Source: Flavobacterium galactosidilyticum
Lineage (GTDB): Bacteria; Bacteroidota; Bacteroidia; Flavobacteriales; Flavobacteriaceae
NCBI RefSeq assembly: GCF_020911945.1
Contig: NZ_CP087135.1
Coordinates: 1,364,001-1,428,000 of the forward strand
Length of the DNA: 64,000 bases
Reading direction: 5' to 3'
The stretch's first letter is position 1, and each line of letters opens with the position of its first letter. Below, in pieces: positions 36,157 to 45,158 of the stretch. The position numbers were made by a program, and so were the translations under genes. A model generated the notes under the pieces. The model made no database searches, was not told the origin of the DNA, and saw only the letters and a program-made list of their open reading frames with translations.

Positions 36157-36816
36157 TTATACATTAAGGTATTTATCGAGATATTCTGAGCGTTCCTTTA
36201 AATTGTTGATGTAATTATCTTCTTGATGTTCCGAAATGATTTCGTAGTCATATCTTCTAAAAGTTTGTACTATTTCATTAATGGCTCCCAAACTTATTTT
36301 CAAAGTCACTTCGACACTATTTACATCAGCTTCAGATATAAATATTCCTAAAACTTTACCATTATTGCTTTCTACAATTTGAGCGATTTGACTCATCGAA
36401 TAATCTAGAACTGCTTTCTTAACAATAATAATTGCTCCTGGCTCTTTTAAAAATGGTGTCTCATGAAAAAATTTCATGATATCTTCTATTTCGTAATAAC
36501 CTACATAAGCATTATTTTCGTCTAAAACAGGAACTAGATTAGTGTGGTTTTTTGCAAACACTTCCAATACATCTAACCAAATAGTTGTGGTTCGGGCAAA
36601 AAAACCTTCTAATGTGAAGCGATAATCCGTTACTTTTTTATCAAAATCAAATGTTTCAATATCTTCTGCGGCAATACTCCCAATGTAAATTCCCCCTTCG
36701 ATTATTGGAAAATGTGAAAAGTGCATATCCTCAAAAAACGTTTGAACGTCAGATATGGTATCGTGACTATCAATCGCTTTAAAATCATTGGAAATATATT
36801 CTGTAATTTCTGTCAT
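36157..36816 (-). CDS. CBS domain-containing protein (AcuB-like)
   Basis: A 219-residue protein with two CBS domains in the N-terminal 120 residues (for example ISDVQTFFEDMHFSHFPIIEGG and EVFAKNHTNLVPVLDENNAYVGYYEI), followed by an ACT-like C-terminal region (about 130-200, AIIIVKKAVLDYSMSQIAQI). This layout resembles AcuB-type regulators. CBS domains bind adenosyl nucleotides; the target here is unknown. It is divergent from pdxJ across a 114 bp gap. Confidence 0.85.
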   Translation of the reverse strand: MTEITEYISNDFKAIDSHDTISDVQTFFEDMHFSHFPIIEGGIYIGSIAAEDIETFDFDKKVTDYRFTLEGFFARTTTIWLDVLEVFAKNHTNLVPVLDENNAYVGYYEIEDIMKFFHETPFLKEPGAIIIVKKAVLDYSMSQIAQIVESNNGKVLGIFISEADVNSVEVTLKISLGAINEIVQTFRRYDYEIISEHQEDNYINNLKERSEYLDKYLNV

Positions 36817-36882
36817 AAATCAATCCTCAATATTGGATGCAAAATAATCAAAAATAAGCAAAAACTCCTAGATTTTACTTTG

Positions 36883-36890
36883 TATTTTTG
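36883..36890 (+). promoter_or_regulatory. Candidate -7 box for pdxJ
   Basis: TATTTTTG matches TAnnTTTG, 40 bp before the pdxJ ATG in the divergent gap with the CBS gene. Confidence 0.45.
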
Positions 36891-36930
36891 CTTCTAGTAA
36901 ATTGTAGTATCAAAATAAAAATCAGTTTTT

Positions 36931-37644
36931 ATGACAAAGTTAAGCGTTAACATCAATAAAATAGCCACTTTACGTAATGCTCGTGGTGGTAATGTTCCAG
37001 ATTTATTAAAAGTAGCCACTGATATTCAGAAATTTGGTGCGCAAGGAATAACCATTCATCCGCGTCCTGACGAGCGCCACATTCGCTACCAAGATGCGCG
37101 CGATTTAAAACCAATTGTTTATACCGAGTTTAATATTGAAGGTAATCCCCAGCATAATTTTATTGATTTAGTTCTTGAATGTAAGCCAGAACAAGTAACG
37201 TTAGTGCCTGATGCCATTGGTGCCATTACTTCATCGGCGGGTTGGGATACGGTAAAAAACCAAACGTATTTAACAGAGATGATTCAAGAGTTTCAGCGTC
37301 ATGGTATTCGCACCTCTATTTTTGTAGATCCTATTCATGAAATGATTGAAGGCGCTAAAAAAACCGGAACGGATCGAATCGAGTTGTATACAGAAGCTTT
37401 TGCGCATCAATACAGTCTTGGTAACGAACGAGGAATTGATCCTTATATAAATGCAGCGATTTATGCAAATGAGTTGGAGTTGGGAATCAATGCCGGTCAC
37501 GATTTAAGTTTGGATAATATTCAGTTTTTTAAACAAAATATTCCCGGTTTACTCGAAGTTTCTATAGGTCACGCATTAATTTCCGAAGCTCTTTATTTAG
37601 GGTTAGAAAACGTGGTGAATATGTATTTGCAAAAACTAAAATAA
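36931..37644 (+). CDS. pdxJ: Pyridoxine 5'-phosphate synthase
   Basis: A 237-residue TIM-barrel protein with the family marks LSVNINKIATLRNARGG at the start, GITIHPRPDERHIRYQD (the catalytic His region), TLVPDAIGAITSSAGWD, and GINAGHDLSLDN followed by EVSIGHALISEAL. PdxJ condenses 1-deoxyxylulose 5-phosphate with 3-amino-1-phosphohydroxyacetone in de novo vitamin B6 synthesis. It is monocistronic here, with its own promoter box and a hairpin after it. Confidence 0.97.
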   Translation: MTKLSVNINKIATLRNARGGNVPDLLKVATDIQKFGAQGITIHPRPDERHIRYQDARDLKPIVYTEFNIEGNPQHNFIDLVLECKPEQVTLVPDAIGAITSSAGWDTVKNQTYLTEMIQEFQRHGIRTSIFVDPIHEMIEGAKKTGTDRIELYTEAFAHQYSLGNERGIDPYINAAIYANELELGINAGHDLSLDNIQFFKQNIPGLLEVSIGHALISEALYLGLENVVNMYLQKLK

Positions 37645-37655
37645 GAAAAGAATTA

Positions 37656-37700
37656 AAACAATTGCAAGCTGATATAATTGGCTTGTAATTGTTTAATTTC
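37656..37700 (+). terminator. Terminator after pdxJ
   Basis: AAACAATTGCAAGC (37656-37669) pairs with GCTTGTAATTGTTT (37681-37694), a 14 bp stem with one G-T pair and an 11-base loop. The T-run after it is weak (AATTT). Confidence 0.6.
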
Positions 37701-37723
37701 GCACTTTTCTTAAAAATGATGTT

Positions 37724-39997
37724 TTGAAGCCAATTATTATCCTGTTTTTCTTATGTTTTTCGAACTTATTAGCGCAATCCAAGGCTACAATTGTTGGGGA
37801 TGTGAAATCTGCTGAAAATGAAAGTTTAATAGGTGCAAACATTTCTTTCGATGCAAATAATCAGCATTTCTATGCTGTAAGTGATTCTCTGGGTCACTTT
37901 ACTAAAAATCTTCCTTTAGGTTTTGTTAAAATCACTATCAATCATTTTGGTTATCTTGAAAAATCATTCCGTTTTGATTGTAAAAAAGATACCCTAATTT
38001 CGGTTGTTTTAGAAAGAGACATTTCAATTTTAAAAGAAGTGGTTATCGCTAATACTAAGAAAAACAGTATTACAAATCTTTCTGGCGGTAAATTGTCTTT
38101 TGATTTAAAAGCATTAGGGGCAGTTCCAACAGTTCTGGGAACAACAGATATAATCAAGATTTTACAACTAACACCAGGTGTGCAAAATTCTGGCGATGCC
38201 AATGGCTATTTGTATGTAAGAGGTGGTGATCCCGGGCATAATTCGATGTTGTATGATGGAACGCCAATTTATGGAATGTCACATTTATTAGGTATTTTTC
38301 CTTTTTATAATACAGACCATATTCAGGAAGTCGAGTTTGATAAATCAAGTGCGAATGCAAAACATGGAGGTCGTTTGAGTTCGACGACTTTATTGATTCC
38401 TAATAAAAAAGCACCTTCGGAGTTTATGGTTCAAGGTAATATGGGCATATTGGCTTCTCAGCTCACTTTGGCTGTTCCAATCCATAAAAAATCAGGTTTT
38501 TTTATCTCTGGCAGAAAAACATATATAGATGAAATTATTGCTCCAATATTAAATTCAGGTTCAAAAAGCAACGATGTTCAGGATATGAAATACAGATTTT
38601 CGGATGGGAATCTAACTTTTATTTCTGAAATTTCTAAAAGCAACTTGTTGACCGTTTCTGCTTTTTCCAGTGGTGATAAACTTCTTGTAAAAGACGGTAA
38701 TTTAGCATTAAGAACCAGTTTAAAATGGGGTAATTTTGCGGCTTCTTCTAAGCTTGTTTCTACATTATCTTCAAAAATAACTCTGTCAAATGCGATTTAT
38801 TTTACGCGATATACCAACGAATTAAGTATGGAGCAAGCTACCATTCAAATGGGCGTTTCTTCCTTTGTAGAAGATTTTGGATTTACAAATTCGATTAATT
38901 ATTTGGTCAAAGAAACACCTTTCGAATCGGGTTTTCAGTATGCGTATCACAACTTGCAACCGCAAAAAATAGATATTGAAAACCTGAGTACGAGTACAAA
39001 TCCCGCGCAAAATAGTTTAATTAAGGCTAATGAATTTGCTGTTTTTACAACTGCAAAACCCAAATTTGGAGATTATTTTGTAGCCGAATTAGGCTTGCGA
39101 GTGAACTATTATAATTCAGGTTCAAAATCGTATTTGCATTTTCAACCGCGTATGGTTCTGAATTATTATTTGGACACGAATTACTCCTTTTACGCATCGT
39201 ATAACAGACAAAATCAGTATTTGAATTTAATAACGACTTCAAGTGTAGGGATTCCTACTGATTTTTGGGTCGCCAGTTCTGATGGAATTCCTGCACAATC
39301 TTCTAATGAGTTTTCAATTGGTTCAAACCAAACTATTTCGAAACGTTTTAGCTCCTCATTTGGCGCATTTTATCGTTCGATGAATCATTTACTGGAATAT
39401 CCTTACGGTGTTACCCAGTTTAATGAAATTTCGACATTAAAAAAAGATTTGCTGGAAGGAAACGGAAAAGCGTATGGCTTTGAATTTATGCTGAAAAAAA
39501 ATAGCGGAAAATTGAAAGGTTGGCTCAGTTATACCTTGAGTTGGTCCGACAGAAATTTCGAAAAACTAAATAATGGAAATACCTATTGTGCAAAATACGA
39601 CCGTCGCCATAATTTAGCATTGGTTGGAACCTACGATTTAAATTCAAAATGGAATTTTGGTATCACGCAGATTTTCAGTTCAGGGAATCGTTTTACAATG
39701 CCAACTTCCTGGTATTTTATCAACAATAATCCGGTGAAAGAATATTCGGAATACAATAATGCACAAATGCCTAATTATATTCGAACGGATCTATCGGCGA
39801 ATTATTTTTTTATAAAAACAGCCAAAAAAGAAAGCGCTCTCAATTTCTCTATTTATAATACCTTCAATATCGAAAATCCTATTTATGTTGTTTTGAATGT
39901 GATTGTCAATGAGGATAAAGATAGTGTGGTTGTGAAACCAGAAAAAAAGGTTTTGTATAAAATGCTTCCTTCGATAAGTTGGAGATTTAAATTTTAA
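37724..39997 (+). CDS. TonB-dependent receptor with carboxypeptidase-regulatory-like N-terminal domain
   Basis: A 757-residue outer membrane receptor. The start is TTG at 37724, giving a signal peptide (KPIIILFFLCFSNLLAQS); the ATGs just before it run into a stop. Residues about 20-100 form a carboxypeptidase-D-regulatory-like domain (VGDVKSAENESLIGANISFD), then comes the plug (about 125-240, with GVQNSGDANGYLYVRGGDPG) and the barrel. The C-terminus is MLPSISWRFKF with a terminal Phe. It is followed after 3 bp by a DUF4249 lipoprotein gene, a pairing common in Bacteroidetes. The substrate is unknown; nothing nearby (heme, siderophore or glycan genes) points to one. Confidence 0.92.
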   Translation: MKPIIILFFLCFSNLLAQSKATIVGDVKSAENESLIGANISFDANNQHFYAVSDSLGHFTKNLPLGFVKITINHFGYLEKSFRFDCKKDTLISVVLERDISILKEVVIANTKKNSITNLSGGKLSFDLKALGAVPTVLGTTDIIKILQLTPGVQNSGDANGYLYVRGGDPGHNSMLYDGTPIYGMSHLLGIFPFYNTDHIQEVEFDKSSANAKHGGRLSSTTLLIPNKKAPSEFMVQGNMGILASQLTLAVPIHKKSGFFISGRKTYIDEIIAPILNSGSKSNDVQDMKYRFSDGNLTFISEISKSNLLTVSAFSSGDKLLVKDGNLALRTSLKWGNFAASSKLVSTLSSKITLSNAIYFTRYTNELSMEQATIQMGVSSFVEDFGFTNSINYLVKETPFESGFQYAYHNLQPQKIDIENLSTSTNPAQNSLIKANEFAVFTTAKPKFGDYFVAELGLRVNYYNSGSKSYLHFQPRMVLNYYLDTNYSFYASYNRQNQYLNLITTSSVGIPTDFWVASSDGIPAQSSNEFSIGSNQTISKRFSSSFGAFYRSMNHLLEYPYGVTQFNEISTLKKDLLEGNGKAYGFEFMLKKNSGKLKGWLSYTLSWSDRNFEKLNNGNTYCAKYDRRHNLALVGTYDLNSKWNFGITQIFSSGNRFTMPTSWYFINNNPVKEYSEYNNAQMPNYIRTDLSANYFFIKTAKKESALNFSIYNTFNIENPIYVVLNVIVNEDKDSVVVKPEKKVLYKMLPSISWRFKF

Positions 39998-40000
39998 AAG

Positions 40001-40855
40001 ATGAAAAAATACAGTCTGTTTTTTTTGATGATTATAGCGTATAGCTGTACTAATGACACGTTTAGTGACGGAATTAAGTTAGAATCAAAACTAGCCGTTG
40101 AAGGCTGGATTGAAGAAGGAGATGTTCCGCAGGTAATATTATCCAGTACAATACCAATAAATGATGTTGTTGACTCTACAAATGTGTTGGATCACGTAAT
40201 ACGTTCGGCAAAAATAACGGTTTCTGATGGAGAAACGACAGAAGTGCTGAGAGTAAAAAGTGACGACAACAGAGTGCCTCCGTTTATATACTTTGGTAGT
40301 GAAATAACAGGAAAAGCTGGGAAGACTTATACGTTGAAAATAGAATACTTAAATAGAATTGTAGAAGCGACTACCTGTATTCCGAAATCGGTTTTGTTGA
40401 CCACTGCAGCGTATAAAAAAAATAATGCAGCAGATACTACGGGCTATGTTTTTATAAAATTTGATGATCCTGTAAATGAAAAGAATTATTACCAAATTGC
40501 TACAAGAATAGACAAGCAAGAACCCATTTTTGTTCCCGCTTTTTATGGAAATCTTGACGATGAAAAATTCAATTCCAACTCCATTGCGATGCAGGTAAAT
40601 AAGGGGATTTTACTTTTCCCTAAAACGAAGTTTAAGCCTTATTTTACCGATGGAGACTTGATTTTTGTGAAATTAAGAACCATGAATAAAGAAGCCTATG
40701 ATTTCTGGAACAGCTGGCAAAACGAAATTGTAAACAGCAGAAATCCTATTTATCCATCGAATACAAGTTTGAAAACAAACATAAAAGGCGGGGTTGGTAT
40801 TTGGGCGGGTTATGGACAAAGTACAATACTAGTTCAAACGCCTCCAAAAAAATAA
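40001..40855 (+). CDS. DUF4249 family lipoprotein, partner of the TonB receptor
   Basis: A 284-residue protein with a lipoprotein signal (KYSLFFLMIIAYSC, lipobox Cys at 16). The DUF4249 pattern is visible: LAVEGWIEEGDVPQVILSST, the Ig-like region to about residue 130, and KLRTMNKEAYDFWNSWQNEI near residue 225. DUF4249 proteins are encoded next to TonB receptors, as here (3 bp gap), and are thought to be surface or periplasmic partners. Function is not established. A strong terminator directly follows. Confidence 0.9.
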   Translation: MKKYSLFFLMIIAYSCTNDTFSDGIKLESKLAVEGWIEEGDVPQVILSSTIPINDVVDSTNVLDHVIRSAKITVSDGETTEVLRVKSDDNRVPPFIYFGSEITGKAGKTYTLKIEYLNRIVEATTCIPKSVLLTTAAYKKNNAADTTGYVFIKFDDPVNEKNYYQIATRIDKQEPIFVPAFYGNLDDEKFNSNSIAMQVNKGILLFPKTKFKPYFTDGDLIFVKLRTMNKEAYDFWNSWQNEIVNSRNPIYPSNTSLKTNIKGGVGIWAGYGQSTILVQTPPKK

Positions 40856-40886
40856 AGCCGATTTGAATTATTTTCAAATCGGCTTT
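40854..40886. terminator. Bidirectional terminator between convergent genes
   Basis: A perfect 14 bp stem (AAAGCCGATTTGAA at 40854-40867 and its complement at 40873-40886) with a TTATT loop. It serves the DUF4249 gene and probably the convergent gene at 40906-42261. Confidence 0.85.
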
Positions 40887-40905
40887 AAATCAATTTTAAT
40901 TATTT

Positions 40906-42261
40906 CTATCTTTCAAAAGCTTTCAAGAAATCCTCAAATTTTGTTTCAAGTTTATCAAATCCTGTTGAAAAATAGGAGCTCATGGCAACTTCAGTGTTGT
41001 CGTTAAATTTTAAGTAAAGTACTTCGTCGTAATACTGAAAAGTAAACATCTCACCTTTACCATTGTTTGTCCAATATCCTCCATTAGTATAATATGCATC
41101 TTTAACCCATACTGGTAATTCAGTATTATAGCTGTCAGCTTTTTCTGAACGGTAAACAACTTCAGCTATCTTAGTGCCATCTTTTTTAGACACTAAAATC
41201 AGTTTCGTGTTTTTATTGGTATTAGCTACACTACCATCAGAATGTTTTTTATTATATGTATTTTGAGCGGTGTAATATGCTTTGTAGTCAGCTTTAGGGC
41301 TATTGTAATCAGGGTAATCAGGATAAGCCAAGCTTTTCTCTAAAGCTTCCTCATCTTTAGTTAGTGTAGCGATATCCATATCGGCTACAATGATAAAGTT
41401 ATCCATGATTTGAACCAAACCATTTGCTTTACCTTGGTATTGAATAAGGTCTTCATCTTCTATTAAAGCATCTATATCAGCAGTGCTTCCTGCGGTAAAT
41501 GAAACTAAATTTTTCCCGTTATAGGTAAAAGAAGATTTAGCCGTGTTTGCAGTCGCTTTCTTACTCCCGCTGATTTCATAAGTATAGCCATCGTTTAAAA
41601 CCATTTTGAAGCTAGATTCATCAGGCGTTTCTACAGTACCTGTGTACTTTGCAGTTGTTGCAAAAGTAGCGGCTGGCTTAGCATCAATTGTTAAAGTTGC
41701 ATCTACTGAAGTTGGTAAATAAAACTGATCATTTATTGTAGTTCCAGTTTGCCAATTATAACTGTCTTCCAGTTTTACTTTTATGGTTGAAGAAGTGCTT
41801 TTAGAAGATAATATTGCGTTATTAGCCTTTCCTGTTGCTGTTGCTGGAAAAATAAATTTTAACTCTGTACTTGAAACAGTTTTAACCCAGATTTTTGTTG
41901 AATTATTCCAAGTATAAATACCATATACATCAGAAACGTTCAATATTTCTGCTATTTCGTTACCGTTTTTTCCTCCAAAAACATCAACGCCATCAATGTT
42001 TAATAATTTTTCTAAATTCTGAATGGCTTCAATAGCTCCGGATGTTTTGGATTTGTCCATTTGAACAAGCATTACATTGGCTTCAGCCTCTAGTTTTACT
42101 TTTTGTTCTGCTGGAGTTAATTTTGAATAAGGCTGTTTAATAATGTTTGCAATTTGTTCCGTTAAGCTTCCTTCAGGAACATTAGTAGGTTCATCATTAC
42201 TGCTGTAAGAGACGATAAGTTGCGAAACAATTACTGAAAACAAGAGTGTTTTTTTAATCAT
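40906..42261 (-). CDS. Unrecognised secreted protein of 451 residues
   Basis: No family is recognised with confidence. The protein has an N-terminal signal (KKTLLFSVIVSQLIVSYSS), then a Lys/Glu-rich helical segment (about residues 33-95, including YSKLTPAEQKVKLEAEANV). A Thr/Ser-rich beta region follows (about 110-330), then a C-terminal part with KADYKAYYTAQNTYNKKHSD and many aromatic residues. Lipoproteins of this class normally read SCSSNDE after the hydrophobic core; here the position is SYSSNDE, so the lipobox Cys is replaced by Tyr19. It is monocistronic, convergent with the DUF4249 gene, and shares its terminator. A surface or periplasmic role is inferred from the signal only. Confidence 0.75.
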   Translation of the reverse strand: MIKKTLLFSVIVSQLIVSYSSNDEPTNVPEGSLTEQIANIIKQPYSKLTPAEQKVKLEAEANVMLVQMDKSKTSGAIEAIQNLEKLLNIDGVDVFGGKNGNEIAEILNVSDVYGIYTWNNSTKIWVKTVSSTELKFIFPATATGKANNAILSSKSTSSTIKVKLEDSYNWQTGTTINDQFYLPTSVDATLTIDAKPAATFATTAKYTGTVETPDESSFKMVLNDGYTYEISGSKKATANTAKSSFTYNGKNLVSFTAGSTADIDALIEDEDLIQYQGKANGLVQIMDNFIIVADMDIATLTKDEEALEKSLAYPDYPDYNSPKADYKAYYTAQNTYNKKHSDGSVANTNKNTKLILVSKKDGTKIAEVVYRSEKADSYNTELPVWVKDAYYTNGGYWTNNGKGEMFTFQYYDEVLYLKFNDNTEVAMSSYFSTGFDKLETKFEDFLKAFER

Positions 42262-42506
42262 GATAAAAGGTTTAATTTAGGGGTTTAATCAATCTATTTG
42301 ATTGGTATAGTTATGTTTAGATTTATTTGTTTTGAATTAAAACAAAAATCTAAATGTTTGCTCAAAATTAGTGCTATTTAATGATCTCACAATACCTACT
42401 TTTAGTGATATTTATTCGTAACCTAAATATTTGGAATATTCGTTGGATGAAATTAGTTTATTTATCTTTGTAAGATTTCTAAGTAATAAATTTTAATATC
42501 TTAAAA

Positions 42507-43265
42507 ATGTTATATTCAAAAATAGAAGGTTCCGGTCAACCGCTATTAATCCTTCACGGCTTTTTAGGAATGTCTGATAACTGGAAAACACTTGCCACAC
42601 AATTTGCGACTAATTTCGAAGTTCATACACTTGATTTGCGCAATCACGGTCGCAGTTTGCAGTCGGAAGAGTTTAGTTATGAAGTCATGGTTCAGGATGT
42701 TTTCGAGTATTGTCAAGCGAATAATCTTACAAAGATATTTATCATCGGTCACTCCATGGGTGGAAAAGTAGCGATGCTTTTAGCAACGAGACATCCAGAA
42801 TTAGTAAGTAAATTAATTGTTGCTGATATTGGTCCAAAGTTTTATCCTCAGCATCATCAAGATATTTTAGCAGGACTTAATGCTGTGGATTTCTCTATTA
42901 AGCCAAGTCGAGCTGATGTGGAAGAAATCATGAAAAGGTTTATTCCAGATTTTGGAACACGCCAGTTTCTGATGAAAAATTTATATTGGCAAGAGCCAGG
43001 ACAATTGGCTTTCCGATTTAATTTGGCTGTTTTTAATCACAAAATGGATGAAATTGGGGTGCCGCTTCCTGAAGCGTTGGTGTTTAGCAACCCAACTTTA
43101 TTTATTCGTGGTGGAAGTTCCAATTATATTTTAGATAGTGATTTCGAAAACATAAAAGAGCATTTCCCTAAGGCAACTATAGAGACGATTCCAAATGTTG
43201 GGCATTGGCTTCACGCCGAAAATCCGGCAGAATTTCATCTAAAAGTGATGTCTTTTTTAGAATAA
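42507..43265 (+). CDS. Alpha/beta-fold hydrolase (YbfF-like esterase)
   Basis: A 252-residue protein with the alpha/beta hydrolase plan: oxyanion motif LLILHGFLGMSDNW, TLDLRNHGRS, nucleophile elbow GHSMGGK (Ser83), and catalytic His in PNVGHWLHAENP near residue 235. LIVADIGPKFYPQHH is characteristic of the YbfF esterase branch. Substrate is unknown; short acyl esters or thioesters are likely. It is cytoplasmic, with no signal peptide. It is followed after 52 bp by a holin-like membrane protein gene. Confidence 0.92.
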   Translation: MLYSKIEGSGQPLLILHGFLGMSDNWKTLATQFATNFEVHTLDLRNHGRSLQSEEFSYEVMVQDVFEYCQANNLTKIFIIGHSMGGKVAMLLATRHPELVSKLIVADIGPKFYPQHHQDILAGLNAVDFSIKPSRADVEEIMKRFIPDFGTRQFLMKNLYWQEPGQLAFRFNLAVFNHKMDEIGVPLPEALVFSNPTLFIRGGSSNYILDSDFENIKEHFPKATIETIPNVGHWLHAENPAEFHLKVMSFLE

Positions 43266-43317
43266 AATCATAATTTTAAATTTCACTATATTTATTAAAA
43301 TTTTAAAACTTAAAAAA

Positions 43318-43662
43318 ATGAATCTATTAATCAAAATTATAATTACAGCAGCTTTAGTTTTGCTAATATCAAACTTTATGTCAGGCGTTCGTGTGGAAAG
43401 TTTTACTACTGCATTATTTGTTGCAATCGTATTAGGATCACTAAATATTTTTATCAAACCAATATTGGTGATCTTTACATTGCCAGTTACAATCTTGACA
43501 TTAGGATTGTTTTTATTGGTGATAAATGCGCTGATAATTATATTGTGTACTAATATCGTGGGCGGATTTAGCGTTGATTCTTTCTGGACGGCCCTGCTTT
43601 TTAGTATAATCTTATCTTTATTACAATCAATAATGAATGGAATATTAGGAGAAGGAAAATAG
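43318..43662 (+). CDS. Phage holin family 4-type membrane protein
   Basis: A 114-residue protein with four hydrophobic segments and almost no loops, ending LLQSIMNGILGEGK. It fits the PF04020-type family (named Phage_holin_4 but mostly chromosomal, with no proven holin role). The motif VRVESFTTALFVAIVLGSLN is typical. There are no other phage genes here, so it is a housekeeping membrane protein of unknown function. A terminator follows. Confidence 0.85.
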   Translation: MNLLIKIIITAALVLLISNFMSGVRVESFTTALFVAIVLGSLNIFIKPILVIFTLPVTILTLGLFLLVINALIIILCTNIVGGFSVDSFWTALLFSIILSLLQSIMNGILGEGK

Positions 43663-43684
43663 AAAATTGAAGTTTTACTATATC

Positions 43685-43722
43685 AAAATGCTTGTTTCTA
43701 AAAGATTCCAAGCATTTTTTTT
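43685..43722 (+). terminator. Rho-independent terminator after the holin-like gene
   Basis: AAAATGCTTG (43685-43694) pairs with CAAGCATTTT (43709-43718), followed by more T. Confidence 0.8.
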
Positions 43723-43765
43723 AGCTATAAAACTAGATGGGGAATTGGATTTACTGTAAAAAATA

Positions 43766-43819
43766 ATACCGCTGATTCTCAGATTTTAAAAATCTAATCA
43801 TTACGAGAATCTACGGTAT
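43766..43819. repeat. Nested inverted repeat upstream of the copper cluster
   Basis: Outer arms ATACCG and CGGTAT, then GATTCTC and GAGAATC, enclose an inner AGATTTT/AAAATCT hairpin. The two outer arm pairs are separated by a symmetric 2x2 mismatch (CT/TA). It lies in the 320 bp gap before the DUF3347 gene. No open reading frame covers it. It could be a structured RNA, a regulator-binding site or a remnant of a small repeat. The rest of this gap (43820-43982) shows nothing else clear. Confidence 0.5.
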
Positions 43820-43982
43820 ATTTCTGATAATTAATTTATGGCGAAATTTTGACGATTATTTATTTGAAAATGCTAAAGTATAAACGGAATAGTAATTTTG
43901 TTTTAAAATCATTAAATTTAGAGTCAAATATAATTTAATTCTAAATATTGCATTTTAATCTAATCTCAAAATCAATAAAACT

Positions 43983-44564
43983 ATGATCACAATAAAAGAC
44001 ACATTAATAGCAATGATCGTATTGTTTTCAATATCCAATGCGAACGCAACAATCAAAAATCATCAATCAGCCAAATTTGAAATTGATAAACAAAACAGTT
44101 TGTCAAAACTTACGATAGACATTAATAAAACAGATAGTAAGTTAAATGTTGTTTTTGAAAATTATTTTTTATTAAAAGATGAATTAGTGAAAACAGATGG
44201 CGTAACGGCTGCTGCCAAAGCCAAAGCTTTATCTACTTCTTTGAATCAAGTAAAAATGAACGAACTCTCAAAGGATGTTCATAAAGTGTGGATGAAAGTA
44301 ATGAAAGTCTTAATGGCTGATGCCAAAGGGATTGCAGTAACAGAAGACGTTAAAAAGCAAAGAGTACTTTTTGTGTCTTTATCCAAAAAGATGTATGATT
44401 TGGTAAAAGTAGCTAAGTTTGAAACTCCTGTTTATTATCAGTTTTGCCCAATGGCAAATGACGGTAAAGGGGCCAATTGGTTAAGTAAAGAAAATGCAAT
44501 TAAAAATCCATATTACGGTTCTAAAATGCTAAAATGTGGTGAAGTTGTGGGAACAATAAAATAA
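43983..44564 (+). CDS. DUF3347 family periplasmic copper-associated protein
   Basis: A 193-residue protein with a signal peptide (about residues 1-22, ending NANA). The DUF3347 region covers about residues 48-150 (VFENYFLLKDELVKTDGVTA). The C-terminal tail YQFCPMANDGKGANWLSKEN and YYGSKMLKCGEVVG is the segment shared with CusB-type adaptors and copper-binding proteins; it carries two Cys and several Met. It lies 2 bp before an HMA-AraC regulator and upstream of a copper ATPase, so a role in periplasmic copper binding is inferred. Confidence 0.88.
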   Translation: MITIKDTLIAMIVLFSISNANATIKNHQSAKFEIDKQNSLSKLTIDINKTDSKLNVVFENYFLLKDELVKTDGVTAAAKAKALSTSLNQVKMNELSKDVHKVWMKVMKVLMADAKGIAVTEDVKKQRVLFVSLSKKMYDLVKVAKFETPVYYQFCPMANDGKGANWLSKENAIKNPYYGSKMLKCGEVVGTIK

Positions 44565-44566
44565 AA

Positions 44567-45127
44567 ATGCAGTTACATATAAAAAACATGGTTTGCAGCA
44601 GATGTATTATGGCGGTGGAGTCTGAACTGGAAAAGTTTGGACTTCATCCTATTTCTGTTGAACTGGGAATTGTAGAAATTTCTCAAAATTTAGACAAAGA
44701 GCAAGAACAGAAACTCAATTCAAAATTAGTTAATTTAGGTTTTGAAATTATCGATGATAGAAAAAGTAGAGTAGTAGAAAAAGTCAAAAACCTAATTACA
44801 GATTTAGTTTATTTTAAAGACAACAACTTCAAAACTAATTTGTCTGATTATATAGTAGCGGCCATAAGTCAAGATTATAGCTACATCAGTAATCTATTTT
44901 CGCAGCAAGAAAACGCCACTATTGAACACTATTATATTCTTCAAAAAATAGAAAGAGTCAAGGAATTACTAGTTTATGATGAATTGAGCTTGAATGAAAT
45001 TGCTTTTCAGCTCCATTACAGCAGTCCATCGCATTTGAGTAAACAATTCAAAAAAGTTACCGGTTTTACTCCAACTGCCTTTAAAAATTCGAAAGAACAA
45101 AAACGACAACTTATAGAAAATCTATAA
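44567..45127 (+). CDS. AraC-type regulator with HMA-like metal-binding N-terminus
   Basis: A 186-residue protein. The N-terminal 65 residues look like a heavy-metal-associated ferredoxin-like domain (MQLHIKNMVCSRCIMAVESE, with a CxxC pair at Cys10 and Cys13). The C-terminal part (about 100-180) is an AraC helix-turn-helix domain (ELSLNEIAFQLHYSSPSHLS, then KQFKKVTGFTPTAFKNS). No sugar-binding cupin is present. The combination suggests a regulator that senses copper directly and controls the cluster. It starts 2 bp after the DUF3347 gene and is followed, after promoter-like boxes, by a CopA-type ATPase. Confidence 0.88.
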   Translation: MQLHIKNMVCSRCIMAVESELEKFGLHPISVELGIVEISQNLDKEQEQKLNSKLVNLGFEIIDDRKSRVVEKVKNLITDLVYFKDNNFKTNLSDYIVAAISQDYSYISNLFSQQENATIEHYYILQKIERVKELLVYDELSLNEIAFQLHYSSPSHLSKQFKKVTGFTPTAFKNSKEQKRQLIENL

Positions 45128-45158
45128 ATGATGCACAACAGCACCATAATTGTATAAG

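Noticed and set aside
43318..43662. Holin-like gene taken as a sign of a prophage
   Set aside because: The family is widespread on chromosomes and no other phage gene is present nearby.
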